Shown: positions 1-8,781, numbered from the stretch's first letter. The stretch: 35,565 nucleotides of DNA from Candidatus Yaniella excrementigallinarum (GCA_019113675.1 DXHA01000012.1:1-35565), one strand, 5' to 3'. Made by a program: numbers and translations. Notes: generated by a model not told the origin, from the sequence alone.

Positions 1-145
1 TTTCCGTAAGCACCGCGTATTTATTATGCGTGCCGGTGGCGCTCTACTGATCCTGCTGGGATTGGCCATGGCCACCGGATTGTGGAACGACTGGGTCAAT
101 CAGCTGCAAGGCTGGTTTGCCAATGAGGTGACACTTCCAATTTGA
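1..145 (+). CDS. ccdA: Cytochrome c biogenesis protein CcdA, C-terminal end (partial)
   Basis: The reading frame enters from the left edge (first full codon at base 2) and ends at TGA 143-145, leaving 47 residues. The tail has one hydrophobic membrane segment (GALLILLGLAMATGLW) followed by a short amphipathic end, as in the last helix of actinobacterial CcdA. CcdA carries reducing power across the membrane to apocytochrome c and is normally encoded directly before resB, as here. The stop codon overlaps the TTG start of resB (TTGA), which suggests translational coupling. The identification rests on a short tail plus context, so it is good but not certain. Confidence 0.75.
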   Translation, partial: FRKHRVFIMRAGGALLILLGLAMATGLWNDWVNQLQGWFANEVTLPI

Positions 146-1725
146 GTAAAACACAGCCGAACCTGCCAACCCTAGGGTTCCGTGGCACACTGCGGTTCAT
201 CTGGACACAATTGACTAGTATGCGTACCGCGCTGATGTTGTTGCTACTACTGGCAGTCGCCGCGGTACCTGGTTCGTTGTTCCCGCAGCGTCGTGCCGGT
301 GCCGACGTCGTCGAAAACTGGCTTCAGGACCACCCCAAAATCGGGCCGGTGCTGGACTTTCTTGGCATGTTCGATGTGTACTCATCGGTATGGTTCTCGG
401 CAATCTACCTGTTGTTATTTATTTCCCTGGTGGGTTGTCTCTGGCCGCGCGGTCGGCAACATCTCAAAACGCTGCGCCAACCACCGGCGCGCACACCGCG
501 CAATCTGAAACGGCTGCCCGAATATGGCCAGCTGGTGTTAGAAGCCGACGGCCCCACGCCAGAACAAGCCCTGGTCGATGCCGAGAAAATCCTGAAGAAG
601 AGTGGCTATCGTACCGAGCTGCGCGAGGGCTCAGTGGGCGCTGAACGTGGATACGTTCGCGAGGTGGGTAACATTTTGTTTCACTTCGGGCTGCTTGGTG
701 TCTTGGTCTTTATGGGGATCGGCGGACTGTATAAATATGAGGGCCAAAAGATCATTGTCGAAGGCGAAGGGTTCACCAACAATTTGGTCTCCTATGACTC
801 CTTTACCCCGGGTACCGCTTTTGCTGAAGATCGCCTGGCACCATTTGCCGTCCAACTGGAAGATTTTGACGTGGTATTCGACCGGGAGTCTGAAGCCCAC
901 TACGGCCAAGCCCTCGAATATACTGCGACAATGAATGTTACCCCCGGACCTGGCGAAGAGCCTTATCAAGACAACATCAAAGTCAACGATCCGCTTACCA
1001 TTGACGGGGTACGCATGTTCCTGGTGGGTAACGGTTACGCACCAAATATCACAGTTACCGACGGCGACGGTGATGTTGCCTACTCGGGACCGGTTATCGC
1101 CCAGGTCCAAGACCCCAACACCAACAGCTCACTGGTGGTATTGAAGGTCCCGGATGCCAAACCAGAACAACTGGGTTTTGTGGGCATGTTCTTACCGACC
1201 TCGCAGACCGGAGAAGATGGCGTTGCCGTCTCCGTTGACCCGGATGCGTATAACCCCGAATTGATCCTGAACTCCTATTACGGAGATTTGGGGCTCGACG
1301 ATGGTACACCACAAAACGTTTATGTATTAGATACCGATACCATGACAGAGTTGAACTCCCGCAATAACGACAACGGGGGCATCACCATTGGCGTTGGCGA
1401 CACCTATGAGTTGCCAGATGGCAAAGGTTCGATCACCTTTGATTCCTGGGACCGTTACGTTGGCCTGGACATTCATTATGATCCGTCCAAGTGGGGTGTG
1501 GGTGCTTTCGCCACTTTGGCGCTGATCTCGTTGGTTATTTCGCTATATGTGCGTCGTCGTCGCGCCTGGGTGAAAGCCACTGAGCGGGATGGCCATACCG
1601 TCATCGAATACGGTCTTCTGGCCCGTGGTGAGACGTTTGGGTTGCGCGAAGAGAATATTAAACTTCGTCAAATATTTGACAACACTTGGCCGGTCATCCC
1701 GCCAAGTACTTCGGAGGAATCATGA
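142..1725 (+). CDS. resB: Cytochrome c biogenesis protein ResB (System II)
   Basis: A 527-residue protein starting at TTG 142, with GAGGTG about 10 nt upstream and a 4-nt overlap with ccdA. Hydrophobic segments lie near residues 30-50, 80-100 and 175-195, and a last one near 455-475, with a large extracytoplasmic domain between the last two; this is the usual ResB/CcsB-type topology. ResB is one half of the System II haem lyase that attaches haem to apocytochrome c outside the membrane. It lies between ccdA and ccsB, its functional partners, and its stop overlaps the ccsB start (ATGA). Length and layout are normal for actinobacterial ResB. Confidence 0.93.
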   Translation: MSKTQPNLPTLGFRGTLRFIWTQLTSMRTALMLLLLLAVAAVPGSLFPQRRAGADVVENWLQDHPKIGPVLDFLGMFDVYSSVWFSAIYLLLFISLVGCLWPRGRQHLKTLRQPPARTPRNLKRLPEYGQLVLEADGPTPEQALVDAEKILKKSGYRTELREGSVGAERGYVREVGNILFHFGLLGVLVFMGIGGLYKYEGQKIIVEGEGFTNNLVSYDSFTPGTAFAEDRLAPFAVQLEDFDVVFDRESEAHYGQALEYTATMNVTPGPGEEPYQDNIKVNDPLTIDGVRMFLVGNGYAPNITVTDGDGDVAYSGPVIAQVQDPNTNSSLVVLKVPDAKPEQLGFVGMFLPTSQTGEDGVAVSVDPDAYNPELILNSYYGDLGLDDGTPQNVYVLDTDTMTELNSRNNDNGGITIGVGDTYELPDGKGSITFDSWDRYVGLDIHYDPSKWGVGAFATLALISLVISLYVRRRRAWVKATERDGHTVIEYGLLARGETFGLREENIKLRQIFDNTWPVIPPSTSEES

Positions 1726-2720
1726 CACCCGTCAACGAAACACTGGCCCAATACAGCGAACTGTTCATGCTCATCGCAGCGCTAACCTACCTGGTGGCGT
1801 TCTTCTTCTTCTCTTGGGACATGGCCACCGCGTCACGTTCCATCAGAAAACTTGAAGCAGAACTGGAAACCGAGCACGCCAAGGAGCTGGTTGGCGCCTC
1901 CGGAGGGCCCACGGTATCGGCCCCGGCTGATAGCCGACAACTGGTTTCCGAAGACATGGAATATACTGATGGCATCAAGCGCCCAGCCGCCAATATCGGT
2001 GTGGCAATTTTTATTCTGGCTGTGTTAGGTCACGGCTTCGCCGTCGTCTCCCGTGCCGTTGCCGCATCCCGTGCACCATGGGGTAACCTCTATGAGTTCA
2101 TGACCTCAGGTGCCCTGGTCATCGCCTTGGTATATCTGGTGTTCTTGCTTCGCAAGGATCTGCGGTTTGTGGGGACCTTCGTCTCTGGACTGGTGTTGTT
2201 GATGATGATGGGCGCCACCATTGGCTTCCCAACTCCGGTGGGTAATGTTCAACCGGCACTACAGTCCTGGTGGCTGATTACCCACGTTTCAGTGGCCGTG
2301 GTCTCATCTGGGCTTTTTGCGCTGACCTTTGCCATGTCTGTATTGCAATTGCTGAAACAACGCGCCGAAAAACGCGGCCCGGTTGCTGGTTTTATGCGAC
2401 TGGTACCTTCAGCCAGTGCTCTGGAGAACTGGTCTTACCGGCTCAACGCTATCGGGTTTGTGATGTGGACGTTTACTCTCATGGCTGGGGCCATCTGGGC
2501 TGAACAGGCTTGGGGACGCTACTGGAATTGGGATGCCAAAGAAGTCTGGACTTTTGTTATCTGGGTAATTTATGCCGGGTATCTGCACGCTCGTGCAACG
2601 CGCGGCTGGACCGGTACCCGTTCGGCATGGCTAAATATCGTAGGCTTTTTGGCAATCGTGTTTAACTACACGATTGTGAATATGTACTTCCCGTCGCTGC
2701 ACTCTTATGCAGGGTTCTGA
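1722..2720 (+). CDS. ccsB: c-type cytochrome biogenesis protein CcsB (CcsA/ResC family)
   Basis: 332 residues. I chose ATG 1722, which overlaps the resB stop and has GGAGG at 1713-1717; an upstream TTG in the same frame lacks this signal. The protein is polytopic. Near the C-terminus it carries the tryptophan-rich haem-handling motif WGRYWNWDAKEVW of the CcmC/CcsA family, and conserved histidines lie near the membrane borders. With ResB it forms the haem export and ligation complex of System II cytochrome c maturation. The 3' end overlaps the convergent PLDc_N gene by 16 bp, with no room for a terminator. Confidence 0.95.
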   Translation: MTPVNETLAQYSELFMLIAALTYLVAFFFFSWDMATASRSIRKLEAELETEHAKELVGASGGPTVSAPADSRQLVSEDMEYTDGIKRPAANIGVAIFILAVLGHGFAVVSRAVAASRAPWGNLYEFMTSGALVIALVYLVFLLRKDLRFVGTFVSGLVLLMMMGATIGFPTPVGNVQPALQSWWLITHVSVAVVSSGLFALTFAMSVLQLLKQRAEKRGPVAGFMRLVPSASALENWSYRLNAIGFVMWTFTLMAGAIWAEQAWGRYWNWDAKEVWTFVIWVIYAGYLHARATRGWTGTRSAWLNIVGFLAIVFNYTIVNMYFPSLHSYAGF

Positions 2721-3097
2721 TTTCCATCGTCTTCATCGAGTTCTTCCTCACGACGACGTAGCTCACGTTCTCGCTTATCGAGTTCTTCGGCCCGACGTTT
2801 TTGGGCGCGTTGAATATCTAATGAACGCAAGAACTCTTCATCGTCATCAGGATTTGAGGGACGCGATGGGCCGGTGGTCTTTTTGAAGCCCTGGACCGTT
2901 GAAGCCAGGTAAGCGTTTTCATTACCAAATAATAGCCACAAGACACCACCAATAAGCGGGATGAGAATGATGACCACAATCCATATGCCTTTGGGCATAA
3001 TGCGGGTGCGATCAGACGGTGTGGAAAACGCTTCGATCAGCGCATAAATCATGACGCCTAGCGAAACGATGATCAACGGAATTAACAAACGTGGCAT
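2705..3097 (-). CDS. PLDc_N domain membrane protein
   Basis: 130 residues from ATG 3097. Two hydrophobic helices (about residues 4-22 and 37-56) with a short positively charged loop between them match the PLDc_N domain, the N-terminal membrane module of cardiolipin synthases, here without any phospholipase domain. The C-terminal half is highly charged (RAEELDKRERELRRREEELDED) and probably coiled coil. The start at 3097 is preferred over ATG 3106 because TAAGAT (3110-3105) lies exactly 7 nt before it, the spacing of a leaderless promoter. The same small protein occurs next to ccsB in related actinobacteria; its function is unknown. Confidence 0.85.
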   Translation of the reverse strand: MPRLLIPLIIVSLGVMIYALIEAFSTPSDRTRIMPKGIWIVVIILIPLIGGVLWLLFGNENAYLASTVQGFKKTTGPSRPSNPDDDEEFLRSLDIQRAQKRRAEELDKRERELRRREEELDEDDGNQNPA

Positions 3098-3104
3098 ACT
3101 CCCC

Positions 3105-3110
3105 ATCTTA
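3105..3110 (-). promoter_or_regulatory. Putative -10 element for leaderless PLDc_N gene
   Basis: TAAGAT on the minus strand, then 7 nt (GGGGAGT), then ATG 3097. The spacing fits transcription beginning at the start codon. GGGGAG sits only 1 nt from the ATG, too close to work as a ribosome binding site. Confidence 0.5.
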
Positions 3111-3155
3111 CGAACTCGACAGGCTTAACGCACACCTCCCTAGAATGGAGACATC

Positions 3156-3479
3156 ATGAAATTTTGGCTCTACACCGCACTACGGTTCCTTCTGTTCGGC
3201 ATCGGGTTCTTCGTCACCCTATTTTTCACCAACTCGCTGATTTTTGCGCTGATCGTCGGATTGGTTATTGGGTTTTCTATAACCTATTTATTCACACCTA
3301 AACTGCGCAATGAAGCATCAGAAGACTTCGCGCGAGTATTCAAATTCCGCAAACGCAATAAAATCGCTCAGGACGACGCCGAGGCCGAGGACGCCTACAC
3401 TGCCGGACGCTTCACCGATGTCACAGAGTTACAAGATGACACCGACGGTGAACAAGAGGGCATAGAGGATACTAAATAG
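3156..3479 (+). CDS. DUF4229 family small membrane protein
   Basis: 107 residues with two close transmembrane helices (about 5-25 and 27-45), the motif IGFSITYLFTPKLR after the second helix, and an acidic, disordered C-terminal tail rich in D and E. This matches the actinobacterial DUF4229 family, which sits between the ccs genes and menA in many Micrococcales. GGAG at 3147-3150 precedes ATG 3156, and TAGAAT (3141-3146) is a possible -10. The last 51 bp run antisense to the 3' end of menA. Function is not known. Confidence 0.85.
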   Translation: MKFWLYTALRFLLFGIGFFVTLFFTNSLIFALIVGLVIGFSITYLFTPKLRNEASEDFARVFKFRKRNKIAQDDAEAEDAYTAGRFTDVTELQDDTDGEQEGIEDTK

Positions 3480-4298
3480 GCCGGTCATTTTTAGTACCGG
3501 GATAAGTTCGTTGCGGTCTTTTGCTTCAATCATCAGTATTGAAGGCCGGATGGAAATCACTAAAAGGACGAGCATGCCAGCCATCGTGGGGTATTGGCGG
3601 ATAAAGAACAGTGGCGCGGCCACCGCCACGGTCAACATGATCGGGTATGACCAGCGCGCTGCGGTGTCGCCCAGTCTGACGGCCAGGGTCATTTTGCCGG
3701 CTTCAGCATCGGTGGGTAAATCTCGGACGTTATTGGCCATCAATAAGGCTGTAGAGACCAGCCCGGTACCTATTGCCCCGGCCCATGCTAAGCCCGAGAC
3801 CGTATCGGCCTGCGTATAGGTGGTACCAAGGACCGCTACCAAACCGAAAAAGACAAAGACAAAGACTTCGCCCAGTCCCAGGTAGCCGTAGGGTTTTTTG
3901 CCGCCGGTGTAAAACCAGGCTGCGATAATGGCCGCCACCCCAACGGCAAGTAGCCACCATTGTTGGGACCAGATGACCAACCCGAGACCAGCCAAGGCCG
4001 CAATTCCAAAGAACGTGAAGGCCATATTGCGCACGGTTTTGGGTGCCGCTGCTGCAGAACCGGTCATTCGAAACGGCCCCACCCGTTGGTCGTCGGTGCC
4101 TCGGATCCCATCAGAGTAGTCATTGGAATAATTAACCCCGATTTGTAATGCCAGGGCCACCACCAGGGCCAATAGGGCCTTGGCCAGGTGGAATTCACCG
4201 AGTTGCGCGGCTGCCGCCGACCCCACAATGACCGGCGCGATTGCCATGGGCAAGGTACGTAATCGGGCGGCTGCCACCCACTGTGAAACTGAAGCCAA
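3429..4298 (-). CDS. menA: 1,4-dihydroxy-2-naphthoate polyprenyltransferase MenA
   Basis: 289 residues, starting at TTG 4298 with AAGGAA 5 nt upstream inside the end of menE. It is a UbiA-superfamily membrane prenyltransferase that joins DHNA to a polyprenyl chain to give demethylmenaquinone. Both aspartate-rich motifs are visible: NYSNDYSDGIRGTDD (about residues 56-70) for Mg-diphosphate binding, and NNVRDLPTDAEAGKMTLA (about 190-207). Eight to nine hydrophobic helices are predictable. It is the last gene of the menB-menE-menA operon. Its final 51 bp overlap the convergent DUF4229 gene. Confidence 0.96.
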   Translation of the reverse strand: MASVSQWVAAARLRTLPMAIAPVIVGSAAAAQLGEFHLAKALLALVVALALQIGVNYSNDYSDGIRGTDDQRVGPFRMTGSAAAAPKTVRNMAFTFFGIAALAGLGLVIWSQQWWLLAVGVAAIIAAWFYTGGKKPYGYLGLGEVFVFVFFGLVAVLGTTYTQADTVSGLAWAGAIGTGLVSTALLMANNVRDLPTDAEAGKMTLAVRLGDTAARWSYPIMLTVAVAAPLFFIRQYPTMAGMLVLLVISIRPSILMIEAKDRNELIPVLKMTGLFSILYALLFTVGVIL

Positions 4299-4300
4299 AT

Positions 4301-5362
4301 TTATTCCTTTGTTAACCGCTTGATGAGGGTGACCCGGTCGGGCTTGCCGTTGTTTAACATGGGCAGCGCATCGACCCGCAACCAGGTTTTTGGCACCGAT
4401 GGCGCGCCAAGCTCACTGCGCACGGCATCCGCCAGTACCTCTTGAGGGGTATTACCAGTTATGACGGCGCATACGCGCTGACCCCATTCGCCATCGGGGA
4501 GCCCGGTCACGAATGCCTGGGGAACCCAACATTGCAGCACCTGTTGTATTGTAGCCGCCGAAACTTTGATTCCACCGGTATTAATAACGTCGTCGAGCCG
4601 ACCAGCAACGGTTATCTTGTCTTTTACAGCACCATAGTCATCGGTCAGGTACGACCCATTATCGAAATATGCGGCAGTCAGCCGGGGATCATCGAAGTAA
4701 CCGGCTGCCACCATGGGACCAGTAATCCGCAACCGGTCGACACCGTTGTGATTGACAGTGTCCACGCTCACCCCGGGCAGGGGAGTGCCGTTATAGACAC
4801 AGCCACCGCAGGTTTCCGACATCCCGTAGGTGGTATGGGCGGCAAGGTTATAGTGTTCTACTGCCTGATGGAGGTGTTCCGGGATAGCCGCGCCGCCCAG
4901 CAGTATTGCCGAATATGATTGCAGTGCTGCAATTGCCGCGTCGTCGTTTAGGAGTCTCGTTAGTTGCGTAGGCACCAATGAGACTGCGGTGAAGTCATGG
5001 TCAAGTTGGTGTGTTGCAGCGACAAACTCAGCTGGACTAAATCCCGGATCAATGACTACGGGTTTCGTGCCGGCTTGCACAGAACGGGATACTACCGCTA
5101 GTCCGGCAACGTATTGGGTGCCTAGTGCCAGTAGCCATTGGCCTTGGCCGCCAAGGTAGTCGGCTGTGGCCGTTGCCGAGGCCTGCAATGCAGCCCGGGT
5201 AAGAAGTGTTTGTTTAGGAGTGCCGGTTGATCCTGAGGTGCGGACCACCGCTATAGCATCGGGGTGACCGCGTTGTGGGTTAGTTATTTCGGGTCGCTCA
5301 ATGGCGCCTTGGGCGGTGGCCTCGAATGGTGTACCGGTGGCTAGTGCCTGGTAGATATTCAT
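4301..5362 (-). CDS. menE: o-Succinylbenzoate-CoA ligase MenE (short actinobacterial form)
   Basis: 353 residues. It is an AMP-forming acyl-CoA ligase that activates o-succinylbenzoate with CoA before MenB acts. The P-loop-like motif TSGSTGTPKQ is near residues 43-52, the adenylate motif TTYGMSETCGG near 178-188, and the hinge region GRLDDVINTGGIKV near 255-268. A C-terminal lysine lies in NGKPDRVTLIK. The N-terminal domain is short, which is usual for actinobacterial MenE but well below the 450-490 residues of Firmicutes enzymes. The start overlaps the menB stop by one base (TAATG), which indicates coupling. Confidence 0.93.
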   Translation of the reverse strand: MNIYQALATGTPFEATAQGAIERPEITNPQRGHPDAIAVVRTSGSTGTPKQTLLTRAALQASATATADYLGGQGQWLLALGTQYVAGLAVVSRSVQAGTKPVVIDPGFSPAEFVAATHQLDHDFTAVSLVPTQLTRLLNDDAAIAALQSYSAILLGGAAIPEHLHQAVEHYNLAAHTTYGMSETCGGCVYNGTPLPGVSVDTVNHNGVDRLRITGPMVAAGYFDDPRLTAAYFDNGSYLTDDYGAVKDKITVAGRLDDVINTGGIKVSAATIQQVLQCWVPQAFVTGLPDGEWGQRVCAVITGNTPQEVLADAVRSELGAPSVPKTWLRVDALPMLNNGKPDRVTLIKRLTKE

Positions 5363-6315
5363 TAGAAATAATACGGGAAGCTGGACCAGTCGGGGTCGCG
5401 TTTTTGCAGGAAGGCGTCGCGGCCTTCAACGGCTTCATCGGTCATATATCCCATGCGGGTGGCTTCGCCGGCGAAGACTTGTTGGCCGGCCATACCGTCA
5501 TCGGCCAGGTTGAACGCAAATTTTAGCATCCGAATGGCTTGTGGTGATTGCGCATTGATATCCGCGGCATATTCCAGGGCCACGGTTTCCAGCGTCTCGT
5601 GGTCAACCGATTCGTTAATTGCGCCCATCTCAAGCATTTGATCGGCGGAGTATTCGCGTGCGGTAAAGAAAATTTCGCGGGCGCGTTTTTGCCCGACGTG
5701 GCGTGCCAGTAGGGCTGAACCGTAGCCGGCGTCGAAGGAGCCCACAGTGGCATCGGTTTGTTTGAATTTACCGTGTTGTTTAGATGCCAATGTTAGGTCT
5801 GCCACTACATGCAGCGAGTGCCCGCCGCCGGCTGCCCAACCATTGACAACGGCGATGACGGCTTTGGGGCTGGTGCGCATAAGGCGTTGTACTTCAAGAA
5901 TATGTAAGCGGCCTGCACGTGCTGGGTCTACGGATTCGGCGGTCTCGCCCTGAGCATACCGGTAGCCGTCTCGGCCGCGAATGCGTTGGTCGCCGCCGGA
6001 GCAGAACGAGTGGCCACCGTCTTTGGGGGAGGGACCGTTTCCGGTGAGCAAGATGGTTCCGACGTCGGAGGTCATTCGTGCATGGTCGAGTGCGCGGTAG
6101 AGTTCGTCGACGGTTCCGGGACGGAATGCGTTACGAATTTCTGGGCGATCAAAGGCAATGCGCACGGTGCCAAGATCGCGGGACCATTTGCCGTTGTGGT
6201 CGCGTTCTACATGGCGGTGGTAGGTAATGTCTTGGAAATCGAAGCCTTGGACCTCTCGCCAGAGGTATGGGTCAAAGATATCGGAAACTTGTTCTGGAAT
6301 AGGGTAGTTACTCAC
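5362..6315 (-). CDS. menB: 1,4-dihydroxy-2-naphthoyl-CoA synthase MenB
   Basis: A crotonase-fold enzyme that cyclises o-succinylbenzoyl-CoA to DHNA-CoA. Visible signatures are SFCSGGDQRIRGRDGY (oxyanion hole and disordered active-site loop), NGWAAGGGHSLHVVADLTLAS and DAGYGSALLARHVGQ. The C-terminal end PDWSSFPYYF is the typical MenB tail. I place the start at GTG 6315 (317 residues): TAGACT lies 7 nt upstream, and the N-terminus then matches family length. ATG 6336 is the alternative (324 residues). It is the first gene of the menB-menE-menA operon and divergent from a phosphatase gene. Confidence 0.95.
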   Translation of the reverse strand: MSNYPIPEQVSDIFDPYLWREVQGFDFQDITYHRHVERDHNGKWSRDLGTVRIAFDRPEIRNAFRPGTVDELYRALDHARMTSDVGTILLTGNGPSPKDGGHSFCSGGDQRIRGRDGYRYAQGETAESVDPARAGRLHILEVQRLMRTSPKAVIAVVNGWAAGGGHSLHVVADLTLASKQHGKFKQTDATVGSFDAGYGSALLARHVGQKRAREIFFTAREYSADQMLEMGAINESVDHETLETVALEYAADINAQSPQAIRMLKFAFNLADDGMAGQQVFAGEATRMGYMTDEAVEGRDAFLQKRDPDWSSFPYYF

Positions 6316-6321
6316 ATGGTC

Positions 6322-6328
6322 TAGTCTA
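6322..6328. promoter_or_regulatory. Shared bidirectional -10 region, menB / tyrosine phosphatase
   Basis: TAGTCTA can be read on both strands: TAGTCT (6322-6327) lies 7 nt before ATG 6335 on the plus strand, and TAGACT (6328-6323) lies 7 nt before GTG 6315 on the minus strand. No Shine-Dalgarno sequence is visible for either gene, so both are probably leaderless. Recognisable -35 boxes are weak or absent. Confidence 0.5.
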
Positions 6329-6334
6329 TACAAC

Positions 6335-7033
6335 ATGGATTCATCAGCACGTCAGTATCTTCAGCCTGCAGATTGGTCCGGGGCCCGAAACGCTTGGCAG
6401 GTTCGGCCCGGGTTATGGCGGATGGGTCGGTTTGAATGGGTTGATTCCTTTGGTTGGGATCAGATGCTTGATGACGGCGTGAAAACCGTCGTCGATGTGC
6501 GGACCTTGCCGGAAGTGAAACGCCGTGAGCAGGATCCTCAGGCATTCATTCCAGACGAAATTCAACGGGTTCATTTGCCAGTTGAAGACGTCAACCATGC
6601 GGCATTTTGGCAGCGTAACGCCCCTTATCCGAGTCATCCTGATACGTATCACGATACGATGGATACGTTCGGGGATCGTGTGGCATGTGCAATCCAGATG
6701 GTATTGGGTTCTTGGAAGACCGGTGGTACTGTGCTGCATTGCACAGCCGGTAGGGATCGGACCGGTTTGGTGCTCGGACTACTTTTACAGTTGCCTGATA
6801 TCCCCGGAGGCGCTGCGGACTGGGACGAGCAGGAAAACATATATGCCGCTGGCGCCCACGGTATCAATGAGCATCATCGGACTAGTCCGATCCCACACCC
6901 GTACGAATCCTATTTGCAACCCGAGGCTTTTGAACGTGAGTTATCGGATCGGTTAGCTAGTTTTCGCCAGTTTCTACGGCAGTGGCCCGGCGAGCGGGTT
7001 CAGGAGCTGTTAGCCCGTCAGTTTGTCCAATAG
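6335..7033 (+). CDS. Tyrosine/lipid phosphatase (MptpB-like, CX5R)
   Basis: 232 residues. The catalytic P-loop HCTAGRDRTG lies at about residues 135-144, with nucleophile Cys136 and Arg142 (CX5R). The upstream VVDVRTLPEVKRRE segment matches the DLR-type substrate loop of actinobacterial tyrosine-protein phosphatases related to mycobacterial PtpB, which also act on phosphoinositides. There is no signal peptide or membrane segment, so it is probably cytoplasmic or secreted without a signal. It is expressed alone from a divergent promoter shared with menB. The substrate cannot be told from sequence. Confidence 0.87.
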   Translation: MDSSARQYLQPADWSGARNAWQVRPGLWRMGRFEWVDSFGWDQMLDDGVKTVVDVRTLPEVKRREQDPQAFIPDEIQRVHLPVEDVNHAAFWQRNAPYPSHPDTYHDTMDTFGDRVACAIQMVLGSWKTGGTVLHCTAGRDRTGLVLGLLLQLPDIPGGAADWDEQENIYAAGAHGINEHHRTSPIPHPYESYLQPEAFERELSDRLASFRQFLRQWPGERVQELLARQFVQ

Positions 7034-7100
7034 CTGTTGCCTAGTAGGCACGACTTCCTAAACTGATCTTGCGATCCCTGTTGGCCCGCGGGGTGACGGC

Positions 7101-7655
7101 TTACAAAAACCAGGCCAGTATGGCGCTGGCAACCAGTACCAGGCCCGTGGTCAGACTGGCACGTCCGGCTTGTATTGTGGAAAGTTGCTCTTCCGGAAGA
7201 TCTATCCGAACTTTGAGTCCCATAGCTGCGGTAACGCCGATAGCTACCGCGGCCCCCATAATGAGGTACAACGGTGTGGCGTACAGCCACGAGTACGGCG
7301 CAAAATGCACGACGAGCACGATCGCCATGGCCAACGGTACCAGCGTGTAGCGGCGGGTAGCGACGAGAAAGATCACAAGCGGCAAGGCAAGTAATTGGCC
7401 AACGCTGAGTAGCACGGATAGCATGTCCATCCCGTCCAACTCAGGACGATCAACAGTGGCAGTTATCGCTGTAAGCCCCAACGCAATCGGCAATGCGACC
7501 ATCCCCTGGAATAAGGTCGCGTACGCAGCCGTGCGCGGACTCGTTCGGTACCATAGTATTGCGCAGACCAGCCAAGTCCCTCCGTAGGCAGCAAGGAAGC
7601 CCCAACCATGCCCGGTTGCCTCTCCTAATGCGTGCGTATATTCAGGTATCGTCAC
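7101..7655 (-). CDS. Multi-pass membrane protein of unknown function
   Basis: 184 residues from GTG 7655, chosen because GGAGGA ends 5 nt before it; an ATG at 7682 has no such signal. About six hydrophobic helices are evenly spaced through the protein, with conserved-looking polar residues HGWGF near the N-terminus and a short charged segment (RIDLPEEQL) before the last helix. I do not recognise a family with confidence; DUF7010-like proteins have similar size and topology. It lies alone between the phosphatase (convergent) and ddh, whose terminator separates the two minus-strand genes. Confidence 0.7.
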   Translation of the reverse strand: MTIPEYTHALGEATGHGWGFLAAYGGTWLVCAILWYRTSPRTAAYATLFQGMVALPIALGLTAITATVDRPELDGMDMLSVLLSVGQLLALPLVIFLVATRRYTLVPLAMAIVLVVHFAPYSWLYATPLYLIMGAAVAIGVTAAMGLKVRIDLPEEQLSTIQAGRASLTTGLVLVASAILAWFL

Positions 7656-7757
7656 AGTGGTCCTCCATAGGTTGCCGTCCATGTTGCCAATTGGTGATAT
7701 ATTTCCGGGTCGGCCAGTTAGGTTACCGCGACTTTATCGGACACGAGGGCCTGTACA

Positions 7758-7800
7758 GAAAAAATGCCCCGTCGTGGTGCGAAACTCCACAACGGGGCAT
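7758..7800 (-). terminator. Intrinsic terminator downstream of ddh
   Basis: On the minus strand the arm ATGCCCCGTTGTGG pairs with CCACGACGGGGCAT (7800-7787 with 7777-7764, one G-U/mismatch position), followed by a run of six T (7763-7758). It lies 22 bp beyond the ddh stop and is well placed to end the NCS2-ptrB-ddh transcript. Confidence 0.85.
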
Positions 7801-7821
7801 AGTTGTCAACTGATCGTATAT

Positions 7822-8781
7822 TTAGATTTCTGTTGCCATCAATTCGTCAAGCGACTGGGGGCTCAACAGATACAGTGGCACTTCCAGGACGGTGTAAGCA
7901 CCGGTGTTTCCTTGTTGTTTCAACCGGGCTGCGGCTCGGCCAAAAACGACCATGGCTGCTGCGGTGAAATTCGGATTCGACTCCAGAGCCAGACTAAATT
8001 CGATGTTGGCCTGGTGGCCCTGTAGGTTTCCGGTGGTAATTACGTGTCCGCCGTGGGGTGCCCCCTGATGGTCGCGGTCGAACTCTTCGTCAGACACGAA
8101 ATGTACGGTGGTGTCATACGGTTCGAAATAGTCGGGCATAGACACGATTTCTTCATGAATCCGCTCGTGGTCCGCCTCATCAGCCACAATATAAACGATC
8201 CGCTTATGAGATTGGACCTTTGAGAGGCCCTTCCCGTTGCCGGTGCGGGCCTGATCGATCGCGTCTTGGGCGGGAATGGTGTATTGCACACCGCGTTTGA
8301 CACCGTCGACCCGGCGCACGGCATCGGAGTGACCCTGCGATAGTCCCTTACCCCAGAAGGTATTTTGTACGGGTTCCGGAAATAGTGCCAAACCCAGTAC
8401 ACGGTTCATCGAAAAGACGCCTGGATCCCAACCGGTGCACACAACCGCTACGTTGTCATTGGCGCGTGCTGTCGAGTCCATGGCAGCATAGTGCTCGGCA
8501 ACTTTGGCATGGTTGTCGTAGGTATCCACGGTGGTGAAATGCTCGGCAAATCCGGTGGCCTGTTTTGGGATATCGGTAGCAGAACCAATGCACAGGAACA
8601 TGACGTCGATGTCGTCTTTATATTTTTGTACCTCAGCCACCGGATAGACGGCGGCGTCGGTGTCGAGGGAATCACGGCGTGAAAAAATGCCAAAGAGTTC
8701 AAAATCATCGAGGGCATTGATCAGGTACTCCACGGCCTGGCCGAGATTTCCATACCCGACAATTCCAGCTTTTATAGTCAT
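7822..8781 (-). CDS. ddh: meso-Diaminopimelate D-dehydrogenase
   Basis: 319 residues from ATG 8781, with GGAGA 6 nt upstream. The N-terminal Rossmann motif GIVGYGNLGQ, the TVDTYDNH and CTGWDPGVFS motifs, and the late TGNLQGHQANIEFSLALESNPNFTA segment are those of Ddh, the NADPH enzyme that makes meso-diaminopimelate from tetrahydrodipicolinate in a single step. It thus bypasses the succinylase branch of lysine biosynthesis. The start overlaps the stop of the upstream oligopeptidase gene (ATGA), so the two are translationally coupled. A clear terminator follows. Confidence 0.95.
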   Translation of the reverse strand: MTIKAGIVGYGNLGQAVEYLINALDDFELFGIFSRRDSLDTDAAVYPVAEVQKYKDDIDVMFLCIGSATDIPKQATGFAEHFTTVDTYDNHAKVAEHYAAMDSTARANDNVAVVCTGWDPGVFSMNRVLGLALFPEPVQNTFWGKGLSQGHSDAVRRVDGVKRGVQYTIPAQDAIDQARTGNGKGLSKVQSHKRIVYIVADEADHERIHEEIVSMPDYFEPYDTTVHFVSDEEFDRDHQGAPHGGHVITTGNLQGHQANIEFSLALESNPNFTAAAMVVFGRAAARLKQQGNTGAYTVLEVPLYLLSPQSLDELMATEI

